Positions 27,154 to 37,246 of a DNA stretch of 64,000 nt are shown here, in pieces (within the stretch, counting starts at the first letter, position 1; each line of letters opens with the position of its first letter). The stretch is from NCBI RefSeq assembly GCF_029433445.1, contig NZ_JAQTIC010000006.1:1-64000 (forward strand). The letters run 5' to 3'. Made by a program: the position numbers and the translations under genes. The stretch comes from Lactobacillus sp. ESL0701. GTDB lineage: Bacteria > Bacillota > Bacilli > Lactobacillales > Lactobacillaceae. The notes beneath the pieces were generated by a model. It was not told where the DNA came from, made no database searches, and was given only the letters and a program-made list of their open reading frames with translations.

Positions 27154-30100
27154 TTATAAATCCTTAATCTTAATTCTCTTTTCAAACAATCCGGTTGGCG
27201 ATTGAAAAATCAATTTGGCATTTGCTGATAATGTTATTCCTGTGCTATTTTGCATAAAACCAAAAGGCGTTTTAACACCAATATTTTTCAGATTACCCCT
27301 AACTGGATTGTCGTGTAGTCCATTTAGTAATTCTTTAAGGGTAGATTGTTTATCTTCTATCTTTAAAGCTACAAATTTATCTCTACCATTATGAAGCTTT
27401 TCTCTAAATTTATTAATATCATACAATGGCAAAAAATTATCGACTTTCTCTAAGATTTCATCATAAGCAAACAACAATAATTTATCTCTATCTTCATCTA
27501 CCGCAAAATTATTGGTCACAATTCGCATTGCTTCTCGTGACAAAGTTAACTGCTTAGCATTATACATGTAAGCCGAGGAGCCCAGCATAAATTTCTTATC
27601 ACCGTCTTGTACAAGTTGCTTGTATGGTACTTGTCCTCTAACAATTGTAAAACCCTTTATTCCTTTTTTATCTTTTCCTTTTTTATCCAATAAGATTGAT
27701 GATTTCAGAATTTCATATAGTACTTGATTATATTTACCTTCCTTTTCAGCTTTTTTTAGATCAACCAAGGCTCGCATTGGAACACCTACAACTTTATAAA
27801 TTGTATCTTTAGCCTTATCAATTCTAACAATTGCCATATACGCATCTTTGTTACCACTATATCCACCATAAATATCAGGATTTAATCCTTTAGCTTTAGA
27901 TATTAATTTGCTTCTTTCTTTAATATCCCTATTGGGCACAGGATAAATAGTTTGATCATATAATTCCCCGCTTCTAACTGTCGTATCTCGCGATACTAGC
28001 ATATATTTATAGTTATATGCTTTACGCAACTTATCAAAAATATCTGCATGCTTATGAAATACCACCTTATCTGTCTTGAACTCATAAATCTCTTCTGGAG
28101 CTGGCTCATCTGACTTATCTTTCTTTAACAGTGGCCAAATAAAGTCAAAAGTTCTAGTACTTCTTATAATATCTTTCTCCAAATCTGGATTTGAACTAAA
28201 CTTTTTATACTTACCATAAACAAAAAATGGCTGTAGTTTAGGATAGACTTGATATAAAAAGTTGCCACAAACAGTTGATAAATAAGCATCAATTGCATGA
28301 TGGTAATCGTTAACTTCACGACTCTTATATAAATTAAGACGTTCCCGTAAAGCATGATTATAACTAGCCTTAACAACAATAATTTCTGAATTTGGATATT
28401 TATTTTGTAATATGACTGAAACCAACTTAATAATCTGACTTGTTTCAACTAATTGTCGTTTGATAAACCCTGATTTTTCATATTTATTAAGATGTTCAGG
28501 ATTCAGTAACAAATTTCTGAATTTATATTTATTAATTAATCCTACTTTTTGCCATTTTTTCCACATTTCACTAACGGTTATTCCAAGATCAGTAACTATT
28601 TTCATGCCAAAGTGCTTATAGGGAACATCATCAGACTTTTCATTATTTAATTTCGACTTAGTTAGTACTCGATTATCAAGTGAATCATCTTTAATAAAAG
28701 CTTGTGGCAAAATATGATCAATTTGATACCCAGAAGTAATTTCATCAATATTAATTTTTTCACCAGTATAGGCATCGCGACCGGCTTGCATAAAGTATAA
28801 GAAGTATTTGTCTTTAACTAATTTACGACTATCCTTTGCATTCTTTAAACTCTCAGTTAAATTTTGATCTACCAATTCTTTTGCTGTATCTTGATAGACT
28901 TTAAGTAATTTATTACCACGTAGCTGAGATAATTTAGGATCCTTATCTGCATCCCTAGTAAATTCAATTGCAAATTGTGCTGGTGCTTTACCACCCGCTG
29001 CTTTAGTTATATCATCAACAACCTTAATTACCTGGCGAATTGCCTTCTTATTAGCTGGAGATGTATACGCATCTGCTAAAATATCTTCAACATCATTTTC
29101 TTTTGCAACATGTTGATTTTCTTTTTCAATCAAATTTTTAAAATCTGGCTGTGTAACTATTTGCATAAAATTATTCTTACTGTCCCACAGCTGTTCCATT
29201 ATATTTTGACCATTAGTATCATGGAGACCAATTAATAATTTTCGTGACAAAGCACCCCAACCTTGTAGTCGCCAAGTTGATATAGCTTTAAATTGCTCAT
29301 CTGTCAACCAATCTAATTCTTTCAGTTTTTCCTGATAAATCTTTTTATCCTCAAAAACTGTCGACCATTCAATAATTTTTTCAAAGTCTTTTTGATAGTT
29401 AGGATCATCCAACTGCTTAGCAAAAACTTTTTTATTTCGTAAATAATTGTAAGCTCCTAAACTTGAATTAAACTTAGCCGGATCAGCTAATCCTTTAATT
29501 TCAACTATAGCTAACTGATGATTTTGTTTAATATAATCTGTTAGCTTGTTAGTAGTAATTGTATTGTACTTCTTGAATAAATTATTATAGAGTTCCTGTT
29601 TCAACTCAACACTAATTTTTTTATCATTAATCTTAATCTTATTTAGCTCGTCTAATACCGTATACTTCTGAAACAAAAGACTATTAGCGGGTAAAACATC
29701 CTCGCCTAATAAATAAGTATCTTTAGTTGTCATTCGCTTAATAAATTTATTAGCTGATTCCATCCGATTAACTTTTTGATTAAAATTCCAGGGTGTAATT
29801 CTTCCAGCTTCTCTACGTACCATCCAAGCAAAATCTTTCCCTGAAGTGTTCTTTTGGTCATCAGCAGTAATCATTGGCCCAACATAATAAGGTACTCGGA
29901 AACGAACTAATTCATCTAACTTATATTTAGCTTGATTTTGATGTTCCTTCACAGGATTCTTTTCAGCTAAAAATGGATAATACTTGCTTTGCTTAGCAAT
30001 AATTTTATCTAACTCTAACTGATGCAATTGATATGGTATTACTCCGTTTGCGCTAGTTCTTTGCTTAGGCATAAAATCTTCACGTTTGATTTCTTGCTCA

Positions 30101-31320
30101 ATTGTTTGTGCCGATAAAGATTCATCTAGATTAGCTTCAACTATTTTATAAAAGTCCTCTTTGCTTAAAACACCCTTTGCTGTTAATGTTTTTTTAGCTT
30201 CTAGCAACTTGCCATGCCGATTGTTAACATATAAGTCATAAGCTAGCCGTAATTTTTTAGCTTTTTCTTTATCCGTTTGACTATCAATTACTTGTTTAAG
30301 TAATTGATAGTCGTTTCGATGCTGCTCATATTTATCAATCATTGATTCTGAAAGTGTCTTACCTTCATCAACGATCATACTTAATGTTATGGCATTAAAT
30401 ACTTTATGAATTTCTGCTACAATTGTTTGTTCATTTTCATCAAGGTCAGGTAACAATGTAGCTAATTTTTCATCAGCATCACTATCACCTAACTTAAACT
30501 CCCATGCCTTCTTATCATTTTTATCAATTTCTTTAAGTAAAATTGTTTCAAATTGTACTTTATAACCCATAATCGCATTGGCAATCTGCTTAGCTACACT
30601 TTTAGTAAGTTTATCTTCCGAATTAGGTAACAATTGACTGATCTTCTTAACTTTATCAGCCTTATAACTTGTTTTTGATCTAATTATTTCTTCAATTTCT
30701 TGAGAATTTTCATTTTTAAACTGAATTGTTTCTTGATCTTCAAGTGTCAATTCTTTATAGCAGTTATTTAAGGCTTCGATCACAGGTCCTACGGCAATCT
30801 TAGAGGCATCAAAGCTTTTTACAGAAGTATCTTGTAAAAAATTGCCGCGATATTTAACAATATGATGAATTGCTAAATAAACTAAGCGAATATCAAATTT
30901 TTCATCTTTAATCATTAACGCATGACGTAAGTGATAAATTGTTGGGTACTTACAATAAAATTGTTGATCTTCTTCGGGAGTTGGAAAAATAATTGCACGA
31001 TACTTTTTCTTATCTTTATCTAGTGGTGAAACCCATGAGTTTCGCATTCTAGCCAAAAAGTAGGGATCCACTTTAGCTAACGGCCAATCAAATATTTCTT
31101 CTAATAATTTTAGCCGCCACTTTCTACGATTAAGACGTCGTCTAGTTGTACGAAAGCCACGTCTATCAGCTGCTGTTTTTCCTTCATCAAACAGATGTGA
31201 GCCTATTGCAGTTTTACCTTGTAAATGCAAAATATTATTTTTCTTATCAGTTGCAACCCAGCCACAGGAATTAGTTCCAATATCCAAGCCAACAATATAA
31301 TCATTTTTAATTTTAGTCAT
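27154..31320 (-). CDS. cas9: RNA-guided nuclease Cas9 (type II-A)
   Basis: A 1388-residue effector that cuts DNA matched by crRNA:tracrRNA. RuvC-I has Asp13 (IVGLDIGTNS), followed by the Arg-rich bridge helix (about residues 53-72). RuvC-II has Glu786 (QFAIEFTRD), the HNH domain has catalytic His869 (QIDHILPQAF), and RuvC-III has His1008 and Asp1011 (HHAIDAYLS). All catalytic residues are present, so it should be active. The start at 31318-31320 has AAAGGAG 6 bases upstream; the reading frame extends 23 codons further without a better site. A promoter with a cre-like box precedes it. The PAM cannot be read from sequence. Confidence 0.98.
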   Translation of the reverse strand: MTKIKNDYIVGLDIGTNSCGWVATDKKNNILHLQGKTAIGSHLFDEGKTAADRRGFRTTRRRLNRRKWRLKLLEEIFDWPLAKVDPYFLARMRNSWVSPLDKDKKKYRAIIFPTPEEDQQFYCKYPTIYHLRHALMIKDEKFDIRLVYLAIHHIVKYRGNFLQDTSVKSFDASKIAVGPVIEALNNCYKELTLEDQETIQFKNENSQEIEEIIRSKTSYKADKVKKISQLLPNSEDKLTKSVAKQIANAIMGYKVQFETILLKEIDKNDKKAWEFKLGDSDADEKLATLLPDLDENEQTIVAEIHKVFNAITLSMIVDEGKTLSESMIDKYEQHRNDYQLLKQVIDSQTDKEKAKKLRLAYDLYVNNRHGKLLEAKKTLTAKGVLSKEDFYKIVEANLDESLSAQTIEQEIKREDFMPKQRTSANGVIPYQLHQLELDKIIAKQSKYYPFLAEKNPVKEHQNQAKYKLDELVRFRVPYYVGPMITADDQKNTSGKDFAWMVRREAGRITPWNFNQKVNRMESANKFIKRMTTKDTYLLGEDVLPANSLLFQKYTVLDELNKIKINDKKISVELKQELYNNLFKKYNTITTNKLTDYIKQNHQLAIVEIKGLADPAKFNSSLGAYNYLRNKKVFAKQLDDPNYQKDFEKIIEWSTVFEDKKIYQEKLKELDWLTDEQFKAISTWRLQGWGALSRKLLIGLHDTNGQNIMEQLWDSKNNFMQIVTQPDFKNLIEKENQHVAKENDVEDILADAYTSPANKKAIRQVIKVVDDITKAAGGKAPAQFAIEFTRDADKDPKLSQLRGNKLLKVYQDTAKELVDQNLTESLKNAKDSRKLVKDKYFLYFMQAGRDAYTGEKINIDEITSGYQIDHILPQAFIKDDSLDNRVLTKSKLNNEKSDDVPYKHFGMKIVTDLGITVSEMWKKWQKVGLINKYKFRNLLLNPEHLNKYEKSGFIKRQLVETSQIIKLVSVILQNKYPNSEIIVVKASYNHALRERLNLYKSREVNDYHHAIDAYLSTVCGNFLYQVYPKLQPFFVYGKYKKFSSNPDLEKDIIRSTRTFDFIWPLLKKDKSDEPAPEEIYEFKTDKVVFHKHADIFDKLRKAYNYKYMLVSRDTTVRSGELYDQTIYPVPNRDIKERSKLISKAKGLNPDIYGGYSGNKDAYMAIVRIDKAKDTIYKVVGVPMRALVDLKKAEKEGKYNQVLYEILKSSILLDKKGKDKKGIKGFTIVRGQVPYKQLVQDGDKKFMLGSSAYMYNAKQLTLSREAMRIVTNNFAVDEDRDKLLLFAYDEILEKVDNFLPLYDINKFREKLHNGRDKFVALKIEDKQSTLKELLNGLHDNPVRGNLKNIGVKTPFGFMQNSTGITLSANAKLIFQSPTGLFEKRIKIKDL

Positions 31321-31354
31321 CAAGTACTCCTTTAAATAATACCTATTCGATTTA

Positions 31355-31378
31355 TATAAACCGCTTTCATATATTATA
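31355..31378 (-). promoter_or_regulatory. Promoter -10 and cre-like box upstream of cas9
   Basis: On the minus strand, TATAAT (31373-31378) with a weak TTTAAA 16 bases upstream is the likely cas9 promoter. ATGAAAGCGGTTTATA (31355-31370), just downstream, fits 14 of 16 positions of the CcpA consensus WTGAAARCGYTTTCWW. Bound CcpA would sit over the transcription start. Motif match only. Confidence 0.45.
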
Positions 31379-31421
31379 TGATAACTCATAATTTTTTAAA
31401 GCACTCTAAGTTTTTTAAACT

Positions 31422-31451
31422 AAAAAACTAGCAACCTATAAAGATTGCTAG
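31422..31451 (-). terminator. Terminator after hicD
   Basis: A perfect 7-bp stem CTAGCAA / TTGCTAG with a 10-base loop is followed by six T on the minus strand. It isolates cas9 from read-through of the dehydrogenase gene. Confidence 0.8.
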
Positions 31452-31468
31452 CCTTAACTAATATCCAA

Positions 31469-32377
31469 CTAAATTTCTTTCTTTGCCTTTTCCTTAATGG
31501 TTTCGGCAGTTTCTTTTAATTGCTTCTTCTCGGCATCAGTTAAATCCAATTCAACCTTTTGCACGATACCATCCCTGCCAATTACTGCAGGATATGACAT
31601 GTATGTCCCATATTCTTCCTGATAATTGGATACTGGCATTTCTGTACGCGAGTCACTTAAGATGGCTTCAACTAAGCGAACAGCCGCAGCCGCAATACCG
31701 AAGTTGGTGTATTGCTTACCAGCATAAACCGTGTAGCCGCCTTGCTTAATTTCTTCGTTCATCTCAGACAAACTCCAAGAATTCTTCTTAGCAGTTTCAA
31801 TGAATGGCTTTTCCAAGACCTTAACGGTTGACCAAGCAGTAAACTGTGAATCGCCGTGTTCACCAAGTGTAAAGCCAATAACTGAACGTGGATCAACTCC
31901 TGTCTTTTTACCAACAGCACGCTTCATTCGCGAAGTATCGAGCAGTGTCCCTGTGCCAAAGACATGGTTTTTCGGCAAACCTGTTAATTCCTGATACAAA
32001 CCAGTAATGACGTCAACAGGGTTAGAAATACAAATAATAATTCCATTAAAGCCGCTCTTCTTAATGCCAGCAGTAACTGCAGCCATGCGCGGCTTATTAT
32101 AGCGCAACTCGCCGAAGCGATCCTTTGCGGACAACTTAATATTGCCCATTGCACTAATGATAATATCTGCATCGCCAAGAGCCGCATAATCGTTAACCGT
32201 AATATTGGCATGATGATGCAGGTTCGCCATTGCATCCTCAAAGTCAAGCGCATCTGCCTTAACCTTGCCTTCGTTCTCGTCAATTAATACCAGATCGTCT
32301 ACCAATCCAGAAACAATCAGCTGGTGAGCAACTGTACAGCCAACGTGACCATCGCCAATAATGCCAATTTTATTCAT
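31469..32377 (-). CDS. hicD: L-2-hydroxyisocaproate dehydrogenase (LDH family)
   Basis: NAD-dependent 2-hydroxyacid dehydrogenase of 302 residues that interconverts 2-oxo acids and L-2-hydroxy acids. It opens with a Rossmann motif (IGIIGDGHVGCTVA) and has the catalytic His in GFTLGEHGDSQF. The substrate loop reads GNIKLSAKDRFGEL rather than the AGAPQKPGETR of true lactate dehydrogenases; this matches the L-HicDH type, which accepts branched 2-oxo acids such as 2-oxoisocaproate. A role in branched-chain amino acid catabolism and NADH recycling follows from the family. GGGAG precedes the ATG. Single gene with its own terminator. Confidence 0.85.
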   Translation of the reverse strand: MNKIGIIGDGHVGCTVAHQLIVSGLVDDLVLIDENEGKVKADALDFEDAMANLHHHANITVNDYAALGDADIIISAMGNIKLSAKDRFGELRYNKPRMAAVTAGIKKSGFNGIIICISNPVDVITGLYQELTGLPKNHVFGTGTLLDTSRMKRAVGKKTGVDPRSVIGFTLGEHGDSQFTAWSTVKVLEKPFIETAKKNSWSLSEMNEEIKQGGYTVYAGKQYTNFGIAAAAVRLVEAILSDSRTEMPVSNYQEEYGTYMSYPAVIGRDGIVQKVELDLTDAEKKQLKETAETIKEKAKKEI

Positions 32378-32535
32378 AATGTTTTCTCCCTTTTGTTGAT
32401 AAGATTGTTAATATAAACTCCATTATAAGCGGATTCTAGCAAAAAATAAATTTATTTTTAAAAAAATATTAAAATAATTAGCGGATTTATTAAATATGAA
32501 CAGAGTGCAGATAGTAATACACTGCTTTTGAACTC

Positions 32536-32558
32536 TTTTCCACATTTTCTGTTGATAA
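32536..32558. other. Pair of DnaA-box-like sequences
   Basis: TTTTCCACA (32536-32544) and, on the other strand, TTATCAACA (32550-32558) each differ by one base from the DnaA box TTATCCACA, in opposite orientations and five bases apart. The gene-free stretch 32378-32719 otherwise holds AT-rich sequence, a CACAG-GCG-CTGTG inverted repeat (32625-32637, approximate) and the cupin-gene terminator hairpin (about 32681-32714). Confidence 0.3.
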
Positions 32559-32719
32559 CTTTATTTTTAATTACCAATACGACGCTAATTTAGCGATTAC
32601 TTCCTAATTGATGACTTTTTTGCACAGGCGCTGTGAATTTGCTGTTCATAAGTTTTTATATTGTCATTTTTACACAAATTAAAAGAGTATTTTTGTCTTC
32701 AGAAGTACTCTTTCGTTTA

Positions 32720-33217
32720 TCATTTTTCATCAACTGTCATTTGCGTAATAACCGTTGCTAAGTCAGGATACATCGTTAGCAATTCTTGCCGACTATATAA
32801 AATAAAGTCATGATAATCAAATCCTGGCGCCACTACACAACTCACAAGGCAAAAGCCCTTGCCACCTTCTACTTCAGCACCAAAAATTGTATTCTGCGGT
32901 ACGCTGTATTGCAAAACCTCGCCATTCTTAATGTCCTTACCCAATTTGACAGTCCAATATTGGCCACTTTCACTAATACAATGGATGGTAATTGGCTGGC
33001 CATCATGATAAAACCAAATTTCATCGTGGTTCAACTTGTGTAAATGTGATGGACTACTGGCATCAAGCAAAAAGATAATTGAGGTGTAGCGATAACGTTC
33101 GCCATTACTCTCTTGTGCGAAGTACTTGTCTGGACTATGAGAAATATCCTTAAACCAGCCACCTTCAGCGTGTGGCTCTAAATCCAGCTTCTTAATATAG
33201 TCTTCCTTAGTATTCAT
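32720..33217 (-). CDS. Cupin-family protein (DUF985)
   Basis: A 165-residue single-domain cupin of the DUF985/YML079w-like family. The barrel and His residues PSHLHKLNHDEIWFYHDG form the expected metal or ligand pocket. The biochemical role is unknown; relatives have been compared with sugar epimerases. The start at 33215-33217 is chosen because the family usually begins at this point and a GA-rich site lies upstream; an ATG seven codons earlier is the alternative. It is divergent from the aldo/keto reductase gene. Confidence 0.8.
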   Translation of the reverse strand: MNTKEDYIKKLDLEPHAEGGWFKDISHSPDKYFAQESNGERYRYTSIIFLLDASSPSHLHKLNHDEIWFYHDGQPITIHCISESGQYWTVKLGKDIKNGEVLQYSVPQNTIFGAEVEGGKGFCLVSCVVAPGFDYHDFILYSRQELLTMYPDLATVITQMTVDEK

Positions 33218-33356
33218 AAATTCTGTTCTCTTTCTCATAACTAAAGGTTAATAGCTAACATCATTTTACCATTACCCCGAAAAAGTTGAATAGATTACAT
33301 CATTACAACTTCATTATTGCCAAAAAGACTTATACTAATCGTAAGGAGGTACTCTT

Positions 33357-34298
33357 ATGAAACAAATTAAAATTGGTCAGACAAATTTTACTGGCTCAGA
33401 GATTGCATTAGGTATTATGCGCATGAATACACTGACGACCAATGAGGCTACAACCGCCTTAGAAACTGCCCATGAAGTTGGCATTAATTATATTGATTCA
33501 GCCGACGTTTACGGTCACGGCAAGTCCGAGGAAGTTTTCGGCAAGGCAGTTAAGCAATCGTCATTAACTCGCGATGATTTTTATATTCAATCTAAAACTG
33601 GCATTTATGAAAATCCGGAGTTAGATTACAAAACTACCCGTTATGATTTTTCAAAAAAGCATATCATTAAGGCAGTTGATGGCATTTTAACCAGAATGGG
33701 GCTTGATTATCTTGACAGTCTACTTTTGCATCGACCTGATGCTCTAATGGACCCAGCTGAAATTGGTGCTGCCTTTGACGAATTACAAACTGCAGGAAAA
33801 GTACACCACTTCGGTGTTTCTAACTTCAACCCGATGCAAGTTGCACTATTGCAGCAAGGCATTAGCCAAAAGTTATTGATTAACCAGCTGCAATTTAGCG
33901 TCATGCACACGGGACCTATCGACTTTGGCATTCATACTAATATGACCGATGCGCGCAGTATTGACCATGATCGCGGTGTCCTTGATTATTCGCGTCTGCA
34001 CAATATGACCATTCAAGCATGGTCGCCATTTCAATATGGGCAAATCGAGGGTAACTTTATCGGTAATCCTAAATTTCCTGAAGTAAATGCCGCTTTACAA
34101 AAGTTAGCCGACCAAAAAGGTGTTTCCAAAAATGCCATTGCAGCGGCATGGATTTTGCGCTATCCCGCCAAAATTCAAGTAGTTATCGGCACAATGAACC
34201 CTGAACACATCATTGATAGTGTTAAAGGAGCAGACATCAGTTTATCTGCTCAAGAGTGGTACGATATTTATTTAGCAGCAGGTAATGATTTGCCATAA
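33357..34298 (+). CDS. Aldo/keto reductase (YdhF-like)
   Basis: NADPH-dependent carbonyl reductase, 313 residues, TIM-barrel fold. The catalytic set is visible: Asp and Tyr in DSADVYGHG, Lys in IQSKTGI, His in SLLLHRPD. The C-terminal NADP-binding region (VVIGTMNPEHI) is typical. AAGGAGG lies before the ATG. The substrate is unknown. Single gene with a strong terminator shared with the convergent flavoprotein gene. Confidence 0.9.
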   Translation: MKQIKIGQTNFTGSEIALGIMRMNTLTTNEATTALETAHEVGINYIDSADVYGHGKSEEVFGKAVKQSSLTRDDFYIQSKTGIYENPELDYKTTRYDFSKKHIIKAVDGILTRMGLDYLDSLLLHRPDALMDPAEIGAAFDELQTAGKVHHFGVSNFNPMQVALLQQGISQKLLINQLQFSVMHTGPIDFGIHTNMTDARSIDHDRGVLDYSRLHNMTIQAWSPFQYGQIEGNFIGNPKFPEVNAALQKLADQKGVSKNAIAAAWILRYPAKIQVVIGTMNPEHIIDSVKGADISLSAQEWYDIYLAAGNDLP

Positions 34299-34326
34299 AA
34301 TTTAATAAGTAATCAAAAACAGCAAT

Positions 34327-34361
34327 AAAAAGGTCAATTTCTAAATAGAAATTGACCTTTT
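34327..34361. terminator. Bidirectional terminator
   Basis: A perfect 16-bp stem AAAAGGTCAATTTCTA with a 3-base loop and T runs on both strands lies between the convergent aldo/keto reductase and flavoprotein genes. Confidence 0.9.
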
Positions 34362-34379
34362 AAATTATTCTTATAAAGT

Positions 34380-36206
34380 TTACTTAGCTTTATCCAAAGA
34401 ATCTTTAACCGCTTCTTTAATAGCTTTACTTGTTTGTGAAGCACCAGATACAGCATCAACATCATAAGTATTAGCTGCAATCATTTTCTTAGGAAGTTCT
34501 TGAACCGCCTTTAGTCCATAATCGTCACTTTCTGTTTGTTTGAGCACTTCAATATTGGTAATCTTACCAGCTTCGCTAAGAGTGGTCCGAACAACTACGC
34601 CATCGCCCATTCCTTGATTACTATAACCTAAATATTGGTTCTCACTTGTTGAATACTTCTTACTATCTTCATCACTAGTAGCATCAAAGTTAGGATTAAT
34701 ACTTGCTTCGTTTAGGTTAATACCACCAGAAATCGGCAATTCTTGCTTAACAGCTGCTGCATTCTCACCAGCGATTTTTCCAGAAATTAAGCAATCAGCT
34801 ACATTTCCACCCGTTGTATATTTATTAACAAATGGCGCACCCAATTCACCTGCTTCATACAAATGTGGAATTGGTTGATTATCAGGATCAAGTACCTGAG
34901 CATGATCATTGCGACGTCCTCCACCTTGTGTATTTAACATATTTTGTCTTAAAGCAATCGCATAATATGGACCATTTTCACTAAATTTACGCAAAGTTTG
35001 CGGTTCACGGTGAAAGGCGTAATCTTTTCCTTGCTCAGCCATAAAGTTAAATTCTGCAATCGTATTAGTAAGTACATCTGGATTCTTACCAATCTTTTGG
35101 GCTAATTCAATAATAGAATCTGCTTTAATGGCTTTTTCTAAGAAGCCTGGAACTTTCAAGCCATCATCAGGTTCATTCTTAAGTTCATCATATTTTTGTT
35201 GGTCAAAAATCATGTAGGGATAATTCTGATTCAACGGCACAACCCAATCACCGTGATTATAAATATGACCATGTCGATTCATTTCCGCTTCGTTAAAGTA
35301 CCGCGTACCATCATCGCCAACAACAATTACACTGCCAGTGGAACTCTCCTGCCAAAAAACATTCAAGGCATACGTTGAACGGACACCTTCTTTTTGTCTT
35401 AATGACAAACCATGAAACTGACCAAGTGATTCGAATGAACGCATATTCCATAATTGAGCATTCACTTCTTCAAGCATCTTAATGCCATCACCCTTATTGT
35501 ACAGAGTACCAATTGGTGATAAATAAGAAGATTGCAAAAAGCCTTGAATCATATCTTTATTATTTTCAAAACCACCAACAGCTAAAACAACACCATTATT
35601 GACTTTAATATTGCGTAAAACATGGTCACGCTCAATTTGCACACCAATAACTGTTTTAGTAACACTATCTTGGATCAAATGTTTAGCTGGAGAAGCATAC
35701 CAAACATCGATTTGATCAGAGCGATCTAAAACTTTTTGCCGTAAAATTTTCCATAATGCTGCATCATCAACACCTTGATGTACTAAATACGCATCATAAG
35801 AATCAGCATCAGGTAATTCTGGATATTCTGTAACATAAGCAGTCGATGGTGTGTTAGCCAGCAGCTTTTTCATACTAACAGGTTCAACACCTAAATATTT
35901 TCTAAAATAGTCGCCCATATTGGCCATACCTTCAATTAAGGCATTAAAAACCTTCTTGTCTGGTCTTAATGGCGCCGCAAGATGTTCATGATAATTTTTC
36001 AAGCCTTCAAAATCAGTCCCAGCACCAACCATCTGACCTGAATATCTAGTATTACCACCTTCATGACCTTCTGGAGCACTGTCCACTAATAAAACTTTTG
36101 CGCCATTATCTGCCGCAAATCTTGCTGCAGTGGCACCAGCACCACCGAATCCTAAAACAGCAACATCATAAACTGCATCCCATTGAAACTTTTGATCATT
36201 AATCAT
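34380..36206 (-). CDS. FAD-dependent fumarate-reductase-type flavoprotein with FMN-binding domain
   Basis: A 608-residue reductase. An N-terminal FAD-binding domain (VLGFGGAGATAARFAADNG; EGHEGGNTRYSG) of the fumarate / urocanate reductase family is followed, from about residue 525, by an FMN_bind domain ending in DVDAVSGASQTS. The DxxSGAS motif is where ApbE attaches FMN to Ser/Thr. No heme motif or signal peptide is seen, so it probably acts in the cytoplasm or at its membrane, using an acceptor such as fumarate. The start at 36204-36206 has GGAGG upstream. A LysR gene is divergent and probably controls it. Confidence 0.88.
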   Translation of the reverse strand: MINDQKFQWDAVYDVAVLGFGGAGATAARFAADNGAKVLLVDSAPEGHEGGNTRYSGQMVGAGTDFEGLKNYHEHLAAPLRPDKKVFNALIEGMANMGDYFRKYLGVEPVSMKKLLANTPSTAYVTEYPELPDADSYDAYLVHQGVDDAALWKILRQKVLDRSDQIDVWYASPAKHLIQDSVTKTVIGVQIERDHVLRNIKVNNGVVLAVGGFENNKDMIQGFLQSSYLSPIGTLYNKGDGIKMLEEVNAQLWNMRSFESLGQFHGLSLRQKEGVRSTYALNVFWQESSTGSVIVVGDDGTRYFNEAEMNRHGHIYNHGDWVVPLNQNYPYMIFDQQKYDELKNEPDDGLKVPGFLEKAIKADSIIELAQKIGKNPDVLTNTIAEFNFMAEQGKDYAFHREPQTLRKFSENGPYYAIALRQNMLNTQGGGRRNDHAQVLDPDNQPIPHLYEAGELGAPFVNKYTTGGNVADCLISGKIAGENAAAVKQELPISGGINLNEASINPNFDATSDEDSKKYSTSENQYLGYSNQGMGDGVVVRTTLSEAGKITNIEVLKQTESDDYGLKAVQELPKKMIAANTYDVDAVSGASQTSKAIKEAVKDSLDKAK

Positions 36207-36323
36207 AAGAAAACCTCCGATTAGCAAATTATTGTTCACGCTTCCATTAAATACTATAATTGATAATATGTGAAATACTTAATTATTCAAATCAGTATTA
36301 CAAAACAGGTATAGGATAACAGC

Positions 36324-37238
36324 ATGAACAATCAGCTATTAACTTTTTTGGAAACATTAGAAAACAGCAAATCAATATCGCAGGCAGCGCAAAAATTATA
36401 CTTGAGCCAGCCCTACCTTAGCCGTGTCATCAAAAAATACGAACAGCAATACAATGTTATTTTGGTTAAGCGTGATACTAAGCCAATTAAGTTAACACCG
36501 GCAGCACACTTGCTAATTAAATATTTACGCAAAAATTTACAGCTGCAGCAGCAATTAAAAGCAAAAATGAAACAGTATGAGAAAGATTATTTTCCTACCC
36601 TACAAATGGGAATTACACCGCCACTAGGCGAGAAATTCAACTTAGCAGTATTGCCGCAGTTATTTGCAAAATTTCCTAACTTACAAACCAAAACATTTGA
36701 ATTAAGTACTGCAGATGCCGAAAAAGCTTTTCTAGACGGACAACTAGATCTTTTTGTCGGAAATCCGATTCTCTTACCTAATGTTAAAAATAAAAATTTA
36801 TATACCTCCGCACAGGTTTTAGTTTTAGACAGACATTCACGTTTATACGAGCCTGGCAAACACGAAATTAAGCTGACAGCTCAAGACTTAAATAAAATAA
36901 ATCATGAAAAATTCATTGTAACTGACGGTGAACGTGGTTATCAGGCAATCATTAACAATTACTTCAGTAATATTGGACTAGAATTTTATCCAAGTATTCA
37001 TGTTCGCGATTCTACGACAGCACTTAAACTAGCTGCATTAGGACTTGGAAACATGACAACCAGCATTGAAGCAGTCAACGAACAAAAGCCACTTAATATT
37101 AATTACGTGCGGCTACCTAGAAATGAAATCAACGTCAATTTTTCGATTTCAACAATTAAATCACCGCCAAAACTTACAAACGAAATTAAATATACTATAG
37201 AAATTCTAAAAAATAATTTTGTCGATAAAATCATCTAA
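36324..37238 (+). CDS. LysR-family transcription regulator
   Basis: A 304-residue LysR-type regulator: N-terminal winged helix (SISQAAQKLYLSQPYLSRVIKKYE) and a C-terminal periplasmic-binding-like effector domain. It is divergent from the flavoprotein reductase across 117 bases, the usual layout for a LysR regulator of its neighbour. The effector may be the reductase substrate. The ribosome-binding site is weak (AGGATAACAGC before ATG). Confidence 0.88.
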   Translation: MNNQLLTFLETLENSKSISQAAQKLYLSQPYLSRVIKKYEQQYNVILVKRDTKPIKLTPAAHLLIKYLRKNLQLQQQLKAKMKQYEKDYFPTLQMGITPPLGEKFNLAVLPQLFAKFPNLQTKTFELSTADAEKAFLDGQLDLFVGNPILLPNVKNKNLYTSAQVLVLDRHSRLYEPGKHEIKLTAQDLNKINHEKFIVTDGERGYQAIINNYFSNIGLEFYPSIHVRDSTTALKLAALGLGNMTTSIEAVNEQKPLNINYVRLPRNEINVNFSISTIKSPPKLTNEIKYTIEILKNNFVDKII

Positions 37239-37246
37239 TATCATCC

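Noticed and set aside
28164-28448. Open frame overlapping cas9 in another frame (94 codons)
   Set aside because: Lies fully inside cas9, has no ribosome-binding site and a low-complexity composition; a shadow frame.
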